A stretch of 64,000 nt of DNA, from positions 7,598,492 through 7,662,491 of the forward strand of contig JAGTTD010000013.1 in assembly GCA_018398585.1 (NCBI GenBank), in the 5' to 3' direction. Under the pieces are notes generated by a model that saw only the letters and a program-made list of their open reading frames with translations, had not been told where the DNA came from and searched no databases. Of this stretch, positions 56,504 to 64,000 are shown piece by piece. The stretch comes from Simmondsia chinensis (lineage: Eukaryota > Streptophyta > Magnoliopsida > Caryophyllales > Simmondsiaceae). The position numbers and the translations under genes were made by a program. Position 1 is the stretch's first letter; every line of letters begins with the position of its first letter.

Positions 56504-58276
56504 TCAAGTGGGAGCGCGGCCAGCTCGCTTGGCCGCACGAGTAACCGGCCTCCTCGGCCCTGCAACGGCAACCTCAACACAAGGGGAAGTGGAGCATACA
56601 AGAGGGGTAACGACTCCAAGAATGCCATCCTGAGCCATCTCCACCTCAACAGGAGCATTAACTATCTCTTTGTCTTCCCGAAGAGGAGTGGGAACAAAAT
56701 CAGCGAAAGTCCGAGATGAAAGAGAAATTGACCCAGAATCTGAAAGAACTGTGCGGGTGCTAACACTCTCCTCCCTAACATCTGAGCCAAACGCTCTCCT
56801 CATCTCAACGGCACCAACCATGCATGGGCTAGGAGTCTCCAAGCGGCCCACATCCCTACACCGATCGGCATCATGCCCGAACAACCCAAAAATCGGCCCA
56901 TGACTAGTACCCCTAGAAGAAAGCCCCTCCAAAACGGGCCCATTTCCTCTAGAAGTAGCGGAAGTGGAAACACTAGAAGGAAACCCCTCCAAAACGGGCC
57001 CATTCCTACTAGTGAGAAAAACGGGCGATCGGTCACTAGAGGGGAGCCCCTCCAAAACGGGCCCATCCCCTCTAATGCGAGTAGGCAAGTCACCAGAGGA
57101 AAGCCCCTCCAAAACCGGCCCATTTCCTCTAGAAGTAGGGAAAGTGGAAGCACTAGAAGGGAGCCCCTCCAAAACGGCCTCATTTCCCCTAGGTGCAACA
57201 GCGGGTCAAACACTAGAGGGGAGCCCCTCCAAAACGGGCCCATCCCCTCCAATGCTAGTAGTAGGCAGGTCACAAGAGGAAAGCCCCTCCAAAGACCCAA
57301 AATGCGGCCCAACACCCGGCCCAATAGCAGCACCCGCGGCTCTTATCCCCACTTCCTCTAAAGGCCCAACATCACATGGCCCATCAATATTTGCCTCCCC
57401 AAGCCCAACAATAATGGGCTCAACAATAGTGGGCTCATCTACCACGCTAGTCATCGGCCCAATCGTATCATGTGCCTCAACACCATTCCCCGCACCACCC
57501 TTACGCCGTCTCCGCCGCCACCGGGTTTTCCCTCCGGGCACCACCTCCGGTTGCTCCGAGAGGATAGTAACGGTATTCGGATTGGGACAAGAGTGACCAA
57601 AGACCCTACATTTACGGCAAACTTTCGGCATACCCTCCAATTTAACCGTTACCGGTATGATTTGGCCATTGTAATCCACCGAGAGTCGCTTCGGCGGGTC
57701 GGTCCAAGCGTCAAGTTGTACACATACACGAGCATAACTAATCATGGTACCCTCCAAGGTTGGTTGGTCCATGAAAAGTGGGTGGCCCACACCGCTAGCG
57801 ATCGAGCTTAAGGAATCTTCCGACCACAAGGAGGCCGGGAGACCATGTAATTGGACCCAAATTGCAATCCAAAGGAGGTCACGTGAAGGAGCGAAGTTGG
57901 GTTGCCAACGCTCAAGGGAGAGGTAATGCCCATTAAGGGTCCAAGGCCCACCCCTAAGAATCAAATCCGACTCAGGTATCGACTTAAACCGGAAGTAGTA
58001 GACCTCCTTATCCGCAATCACACATTCAACTCCCGTCGACCCCTAAAGCATGCGAGTTAAAGCAACACATCGAGAGTAAGCAACACGACCCCCAATAATA
58101 CGACCAACGAGACATCGGATCCATTTTTCAAGACCCGATGCTACATCGGCATTCGTGATGGTAGTAACCACTTCCCCATTTACAAGCTTCGGAGGAACAA
58201 ACCGAAGCGCACCACCCAGGGGTGGCGTGGCAGCCACCGAGGCCCACGGCCGGGGAGGAGTATGCGGCTCAACCAT
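56504..58276 (-). pseudogene. LINE ORF1: DUF4283 / zinc-knuckle protein with tandem repeats
   Basis: It begins MVEPHTPPRPWASV at 58276. Two in-frame stops at 58043-58045 and 57206-57208 interrupt one frame to 56504. The N-terminal DUF4283-like domain spans 58021-57700 (YYFRFKSIPESDLIL, GGPWTLNGHYLSLERWQPNF, WIAIWVQLHGLPASLW). A CCHC-like knuckle CRKCRVFGHSC lies near 57610. The C-terminal half is dominated by seven 20-residue repeats containing GPVLEGLPSS. Plant L1 ORF1 proteins bind element RNA; the DUF4283 plus zinc-knuckle layout is usual, the repeats are not. Confidence 0.88.
56895..57300. repeat. 60-bp tandem repeat within LINE ORF1, about 7 units
   Basis: CCCCTCCAAAACGGGCCC recurs at 60-base spacing (about 56923, 56983, 57046, 57103, 57163, 57223, 57283). 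The intervening text varies (CTAGAAGTAG, CTAATGCGAG and others), keeping the reading frame. Confidence 0.93.
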
Positions 58277-59059
58277 GGCCAACCAATGAAACAGCAACAA
58301 GATTCAAGCAAGGCAAAGTTGTAACAACTTGTAACAAATTGTAACAAACTTTCAACAAATCCCAAACCTCCAAACAAACGAAACAAACAAGCTCTCCACC
58401 ACACCAATACAACAATGGCAGTCAAGATCAAGAAATCAAGCAAGGAAATGCAAGAAGCATGCGTTTATCATCATCAATCTCCAACCACCCCTGTTTTGAC
58501 CAAAACAGGGCACGGAAGTGCCGCGACGAAAAACAACCAAGAACCACCCAAATAGCCAAGCTAAGAACAAGAGCAAGCAAGATAAAGGGTGTGTACCAAG
58601 AATTACTCCGCAAGAGAAGAGATACAAGCAGGAAACGAGGGAGAAAGTAGACCCCGAGGAGAGAGAAAATGAACACCAATGAACACCAAAGCCATCAATC
58701 AACCAAGAAACGCCAGGGAGTCACCATGGCTGAAGGCGCAGGTTGATGAAGAATGAGAAATAGCATCCTACGCCGTCACCAACATCAAAATGCAAGCGCC
58801 CTCGCTCACATGTGTTTCGACCCTCAAAAATCAAATTGTTTACATTGACATCAAAATGGTCCCATCAGAAAGAGGAGGTCACGACGAGCCCAAAAATGGT
58901 CTCTGCGCCACAGTACGGTCCCGCACTCGCCGTCACGCGCCGGGAAAAGCTTTTCTTTAGGAAAACGTTTTCCGTCCAAAACTTGGCGCCAAACAATGGA
59001 AAGTAGGAAAACCATTTCCGAGAATCTTTTTTTCTTTCAAAACAAATGGAGCCTAAGTG

Positions 59060-59920
59060 TTCTTCGTATTCTACTTCATCATTGAATTACTCATTTTGTT
59101 TGTATTGAATTATGCATTGTGAGTCTTTAATTATGGTTCTATATATTTATTTAATATGTAAATTAATATTCCGTTCCAGTACCCGTTGAATCAGGTCTCG
59201 TTTGTATGAGTTATTTGTTTTTTGTCCTACGGCTTTATTGCTAATTACCAAAAAAATTGTAAATTAATATCTAGTATAACTTGTTTGTAAAACTAAATTG
59301 TCCAATATTCAAAATTTGCAACCTACAAAGAATATTAAAGCAATATTTGTATTCAAAGGATACCAGAGTATTTATGAAGTGGATGTTTTTGGATCAATAA
59401 TTTCTCATATCATTTATCTTAATTGTTCGAGTTGGAATATTAATTTATGAATATTACCTACATCCATCTTGAAATAATTATTATCAACTTTTTATTAATA
59501 ACCTAAAAAAAATGGAAAATAAAATAACTAAAAGTAGAAAATAGAAATCGTTTCTTATCTTGAATGCGCCTATAAATTATTTCTTTCTTTTTTTTTTGGG
59601 GGGGGGGGGGGGGGGTGGATGTTTTAGCCGGTACTGTACCGTACTGATATAAACATTTTCTTTTTGTTTTTAAATCCAAGTGCTCAAAATTATATAAAAT
59701 CTTGATGAAAATTTGAATACTAAGATTCCATTTCTTGACCCAAAAAAAAAAAATAAAATAAAATCTCTTTTACGAAAATTTCATTTAAAATTAAAATACT
59801 TTTAGTTTTTATTTTTCGTGTTAAAGAGAAACAAATTCATTTTATAAGTTCGTCTGTGTTTAAACTTAGTCTAGGTAAGGTTAACATATTATCGGAAAAA
59901 AGCTAAGGTTAACTTAGACA
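59060..59920. other. AT-rich stretch with LINE 3'-end scrap and G18 run
   Basis: GGCTTTATTGCTAATTACCA plus AAAAAA at 59229-59256 resembles another LINE 3' terminus. A T-run followed by an 18-base G homopolymer occupies 59586-59615. No gene. Confidence 0.5.
59598..59615. repeat. poly-G homopolymer (18)
   Basis: An uninterrupted run of 18 G after a T-rich run. Confidence 0.97.
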
Positions 59921-60397
59921 TGATGCAGTGCGTGATAAGAAAAATTGGGCAACGGGAAGGTTTAACGGCCTTCCTTTTTTAATTTTATTATTTCTGAAAT
60001 AAAATTAACAAAAGAGGTTCATAAGCTTGTTTCTCACAGGTTGAGAAATCGAGGTTACAAAACGGAGGAAAATAATTTATTGGAATTCTAAATTGGATAC
60101 CTTCTAAGCTAGCATAACCTCCCTTTATATAGATGAGGGATTCTAATATTCAATTCAAAATCAGATCTAAACGGAATTAAGGAAATAAATCAACTAATAA
60201 AGGATAAATCAAAATTAAGGAAAGAGATAATTTGATGAATCAAAAATCAGCCAAAACCGTCCTTGAATCAAGCCGGAAATCTCGCAAGGCCTTCAACCGT
60301 GTTTGACCATGGTGGCGCCAAGTACTCACCCTGCGTGGTCCTACCGTAGGCATCCTTCCGCCAAGCTGGGGCCTAGGCGCCTCAGCTTGTTGCATCA
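59921..60397 (-). repeat. 3' LTR of gypsy element
   Basis: On the minus strand it starts TGATGCAACAAGCTGAGGC after the PPT and ends near GCACTGCATCA. The outer end is inferred by analogy with the LTR at 42464 (GGCACTTCA). Confidence 0.7.
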
Positions 60398-61796
60398 TCC
60401 TCCCCGGGTTGGCAAGAATTCGTCCTCGAATTTGACTGGGGATCAACACTGATATTTTCGCCAAAGTAAGGGCTGAGATGCTTGACGTTAAAAATATCTG
60501 AAGTTAGCATACCAGGCGGGAGTTGTAGTCGGTAAGCATTGTCGTTGATCTTCTCAAGGACCGTCAATGGGCCTATCTTGCGGGCTAAGAGCTTATTATA
60601 TTCCCAAGCTAGAAAGCGTTCTCGTGTTAGAACAACCCAAACCTTCTCTCCAATTTGGAGCTGAATTTTCGTCGTCTGCTGTCACGGTCGTCCTTGTACT
60701 TGGCGTTAACCTTCAACAACCGCGCCCTTGTCTGTTCATGAATGTTTTGAAGGGAAGATATGAAGTCTTCAGCTTTACCATGAGGACGCGCCAAGTCTGG
60801 AACTGGCACCAAGTCAATAGAAGCTCGTGGAGTGAACCTGCAGACAACTTGAAATAGCGTGAACCCCGTGCTTCTACTTATTGAGCTGTTATAGGCGAAT
60901 TCAGCTTGGTGAAGCTTCACTACCCAACTCTTGGGATTCTCTGCAGCTAAACATCTGAGTATGTTCCCCAAGGAATGGTTGGTGACCTTAGTTTGGCCAT
61001 CGGTTTGCGGGTGATGGACAGTGCTGAAGGAAAGTGTAGTGTTGGCCAACTTCCAAAGGCTGCGTCAGACATGGTTGATAAACCAAACGTCTCTGTCAGA
61101 CACAATGCTAGAAGGTAAGCCATGGAGCTATTAAACGTCTTTAAAATAAAGACTTGCAATGTGGGTGGAGTCTGTGGCTTTCTTGCATCCAATGAAATGA
61201 GCCATTTTAGAAAATCGATCAACAACAACAAAAATGGAGTCAATCCCGCCAATTGTTCAAGGCAACCCCAATACGAAGTTTATGCTCACGTCTGTCCACG
61301 GTTGATCCGGAACTGGTAACTTTAAGTAGAGATCCACATTCATCATTCCACCCTTAAAGATCTGACAGGTGCGGCACCTCTTGACGAATCTCTTAACTTC
61401 TTTGCAGATTGTGGGCCAGAAGTAGGTGGCGGTAATGAGCTTCAGTGTCTTGTCCCTACCAACATGTCCAGAGTTATGCTTCTCCTTTATTATCTTCTGA
61501 CGCCAACTAGAACTCGGTACACACAGATGGTTCCCCTTGAACAAATATCCATCGTGGATCGAGTAATCCGGTACTGGGCTAAGTCGGGCGTCACACCAAA
61601 TGCTGCTGAAGGTTGGGTCATCACGATACATATCCTTGAAATGCTCGAACCCGGTAACTTCAGTCTTGCATTGCGTTAAGACCATGGCCCTTCTACTTAA
61701 GGGGTTAGCCACCTTATTCATTGCGCCAGAAGTATGCTTGATTGAGAAGTGGAAGAGTTGAATGAAACCCACCCACTTGGCATGCCTCTCTGACAA
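60382..61796 (-). pseudogene. gypsy RNase H end and integrase
   Basis: The stretch 61796-61257 contains MSERHAKWVGFIQLFHFSIK, NKVANPLSRR (end of RNase H) and the integrase H2C2 zinc motif (HNSGHVGRDKTLKLI, TYFWPTICKEVKRFVKRCRT, CQIFKG). After UGA at 61257 come [17 protein letters not shown], then SDRDVWF with nearby stops. The stretch 61049-60627 has STVHHPQTDGQTKVTNHSLG with the catalytic Glu position of the family (usually QTEVVNR) read as Lys. A frameshift near 60660 precedes KINDNAYRLQLPPGM and FNVKHLSPYF, ending at 60382. Confidence 0.88.
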
Positions 61797-61802
61797 CTTC
61801 TC

Positions 61803-63998
61803 TTAACTATTGATAAATTTCAGGGCTATGTTGTCTGAGTACAGAATAAACTCGCGGTTTGCCAGATAAGATTTCCAATGCCGGAGCGCACTGACCAAAG
61901 CATAAAACTCTAAGTTGTATGTCAAATACCTCAGCTTACTGCCATGAAGCTTCTCACTGAAGAAAGCAACCGGTCTTCCTTCTTGACTTAAGACGGCGCC
62001 AATACTGACTTTTAAGGCGTCGGTGTGTAGCTCAAACTTCTTCTGAAAGTCTAGTAACGCCAACACTGGAGCTGTTGTCAGCTTTTCCTTGATGATGGTG
62101 AAAGCAGATGCAGCCTCAGGCGTCCACACGAAAGAACCCTTCTTAAGGCAGTCTGTGATAGGCGCCACGATGGAGCTGAAGCAAGGAACGAAGCGCCTAT
62201 AGAATGATGCCAGTCCACGAAAGCTTCACGCTTCGGCAATGGTTTTTGGTGGCGGCCAGTCACGGATAACTGCAATTTTACCTTCATCTGCCGAAATGCC
62301 ATCCTTGGAAAAAATGAAGCCAATGAAGGTCACCTTCTCCCTCATAAATTCACACTTTTTCAACGTCGCGAACAAACTCTGACTCCTCAAAGTAAGAAGA
62401 ACCTCTCTCAAATGATTGACGTGCTCAATACAGTTACGACTGTAAATTAAAATGTTATCAAAATAAACGACAACAGACTTGCCAATGAACGAACGCAATA
62501 CCTGGTTCATGAACCTCATGAAGGTACTAGGCGCCTTGGAAAGACCAAACGGCATAACCAACCACTCATGGAGACCTTCTCTTGTCTTGAAGGCTGTCTT
62601 CCATTCATCCCTTGGAAACATACGTATCTGATGGTAGCCACTTTTGAGGTCCAGCTTGGTGAACACCTTGGCGCTTTGCAATTGGTCCAATAGATCATCC
62701 AGTCTTAGAATGGGAAAATGGTACCACACGGTTATTTTGATGATGGCTCTACTATCCACACACATACACCAATTCCCATCCTTCTTTGGCGTTAGCAAGG
62801 CTAGGACAACACAAGGACTCAAGCTCTCCTTGATGAAACCTCTAGCAAGCAACTCCCCAACTTGGCGTCTGAGTTCTTCATGTTCAGAAGGACTTATGCG
62901 GCCATGGGGTTTGTTTGGCAAGGATGCACCAGGAATCAAATTGATCCTGTGCTGGATGTCACGCAAAGGTAGCAGCATGGCCGGTAAATCGTTTGGGAAC
63001 ACATCAACAAACTCCTTTAATAGAGGCAAGATCTCACTTGGTGGCTTGTCGGGCACACTGTCAGCTTCCTTCCCAATCAGAACGAACATGACCTTGGTGT
63101 CGCTAACTTCTTTAACAAACATGGCGCGACCTTGCACGTTGGGGTGTTGAGCCACGATAGCCTTTGGTTGCTCTTCCTTCTTCAGTAAAAGCACCGTTCT
63201 CACTCCTTCATACATGAAACTATACGTGTTTCTCTGTCCATCATGCACAGCCCCTCGGTCGTATTTCCAAGGACGCCCTAAGAGTAGGTGACATGCGTCC
63301 ATGGCGACTACATCGTAGCATACTCCCTCCTTGTATCTTGGTCCTATAGAAAAATTCACGAAACACCGTTTGGAAACCGTCACCTGATTACCCTTCTTTA
63401 GCCAACACAAACAACATGGTTGAGGATGGGCTTCAGTCCTTAGCACCAATTTGTTAACCGCCTCCTTGGAGATGACGTTCTCACAGCTTCCCGAGTCTAT
63501 AACCACACGGTAAAATTTTCTGCCAATAGTACACGTTGTCTGGAAAACATTGTTCCTTAACCAGCTGTCTCCTTGTTCATTTCTTGGCGTGAGGCAGACA
63601 ATCCTAATAACTAGACATTGACCCTCGTCTCCTATAATGGGGTCCTCTCCTTTTTCCGCCAATTCCTCTTGACCATCTTCTTCAATGGTCTCGTCTTCTT
63701 CTTCAGTAAGCTCGTTGATGAGAAGAGCCTTACCCGGTCTGTCTCCCTTTCGGCATTCGGAGGCACAGTGACCTACTTCTTCGCACTTGAAGCAACGTAT
63801 ACAGGATGAACCGCCTGCCTCTTGATTAACCTGCTTCCCAATAACAACGGGAGGGGCTCTATTTTGGGCATTCTGATTCTGAGTTGGCGGTACACGGTTC
63901 AGGTCCCTACCGCTTGCTTGTGTATTCCCGGTCCCGCCAAAGGGGCGACACCTTTGTTGCCGTTCCACTTTCACGGCTCTCTGAGATACCTCAGCCAC
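61803..63998 (-). pseudogene. gypsy Gag end, protease, RT and RNase H
   Basis: It is open for 590 codons from the window edge to UGA at 62226-62228, then open again to UAA at 61803. The zinc knuckle is CFKCEEVGHCASEC (near 63795). Protease is YRVVIDSGSCENVIS (near 63510). RT reads [51 protein letters not shown] and VVVYFDNILIYS (62480-62450), where the second catalytic Asp of YFDD is Asn. RNase H follows ([28 protein letters not shown]). The UGA at 62226 stands where SFRGL is normally preceded by Arg, consistent with CGA to TGA. Gag N-terminus is outside the window. Confidence 0.93.
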
Positions 63999-64000
63999 AG

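Larger units (their letters stand above)
52693..58941 (-). mobile_element. L1-type LINE, near full length, inactive
   Basis: On the minus strand, 5' to 3': leader 58941-58277, ORF1 58276-56504, ORF2 56493-52874, 3' UTR and a short A tail (T10 on the plus strand at 52702-52711). Near-identical 16-mers GGGAAAACATTTTCCT (52677-52692) and GGGAAAAGCTTTTCTT (58942-58957), 13 of 16 equal, are a candidate TSD. ORF2 has endonuclease, RT and C-terminal zinc-binding domains. It carries five stops and one frameshift, and ORF1 two stops. Confidence 0.92.
52065..59051. mobile_element. MITE-like element interrupted by the LINE
   Basis: CGCTTCGTTTGTTTCAAGGG (52065) and, reversed at the other side, CTCCATTTGTTTTGAAAG (ending 59051) are imperfect inverted repeats with GGAAAAC/TTTTCC-rich inner arms. 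CCTAA flanks both (52060-52064 and 59052-59056). The MITE portions are 52065-52692 and 58958-59051. The left part also contains at 52339-52570 a stretch related to the MITE at 45650. Confidence 0.5.
59921..64000 (-). mobile_element. Ty3/gypsy retrotransposon, 3' part, same family as 37292-42870
   Basis: The minus strand runs from the zinc knuckle of Gag at the window edge through protease, RT, RNase H, integrase, PPT (CCCGGGGAGGA, 60408-60398) and a 3' LTR (60397-59921). Integrase after RNase H marks it as gypsy. The frame of 62226-63998 persists to about 60660 interrupted only by point nonsense codons (62226, 61803, 61257 and two near 61135 and 61068), better preserved than its relative. The 5' part and its LTR lie beyond base 64000. 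Confidence 0.93.

Noticed and set aside
56873..57596. Plus-strand repetitive frames across the 60-bp repeats
   Set aside because: They are shadows of the LINE ORF1 repeats. The minus frame has DUF4283 and zinc-knuckle context and the plus frames have none.

Overview
The window is nuclear DNA of a flowering plant, and almost everything recognisable in it is transposable elements. The evidence is initiator-tRNA-primed Ty1/copia and Ty3/gypsy retroelements, a plant L1 LINE, Au-like SINEs, a hAT-type MITE, a TRIM, and a fragment of the chloroplast gene rpoC2 inserted in the nuclear sequence. No intact host protein gene is visible. The only candidate host exon is a 56-codon relic at 21421-21588.

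Layout. 1-6268: an old copia element (+) whose RNase H domain is split by a 2.74-kb non-autonomous LTR element (2127-4866, TSD TCAAG); a 42-bp SINE tail sits at its PPT/LTR junction. 6535-7280: an LTR-like promoter region with 29-bp and 39-bp tandem repeats. 8175-8314: SINE. 12054-16823: nearly complete copia element (+, TSD TTAAT). 18332-18681: hAT-like MITE. 19491-21260: short non-autonomous LTR element (-, TSD CTTGT). 21917-22690: copia gag relic. 24579-24807: SINE with a 5S rRNA-like head (-). 24960-30343: very young gypsy-derived element (-) with 784-bp LTRs differing at about 4 sites and one open 1189-codon frame. 31597-33688: copia relic (-) broken by two SINEs. 35880-36714: rpoC2 fragment followed by a TRIM. 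37292-42870: old gypsy element (-) with a solo LTR inside one LTR. 43696-43870: SINE (-). 45650-46215: MITE. 46640-51972: complete but decayed copia (-, TSD ATTTT). 52065-59051: MITE split by a 6.2-kb L1 LINE (-). 59921-64000: gypsy element (-) running off the window end, same family as the one at 37292-42870.

How the pieces relate. Autonomous families (copia, gypsy, L1) supply the enzymes in principle, but every copy here is broken by nonsense codons or frameshifts, many of which look like C-to-T changes (CGA/CAA/CAG to stop) expected of methylated, silenced DNA. The non-autonomous elements (2127-4866, 19491-21260, 24960-30343, the TRIM, SINEs and MITEs) keep only what is needed in cis: LTRs, a PBS matching initiator tRNA-Met, and a PPT, or a Pol III-type head. 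They must be mobilised in trans.

The two most notable items are (1) the young element 24960-30343, which has lost capsid, protease, RT and integrase but encodes a zinc-knuckle protein with a very long repetitive extension, and (2) the 5S rRNA-headed SINE at 24579-24807. All percentages and mismatch counts are by eye; no search or alignment program was run.
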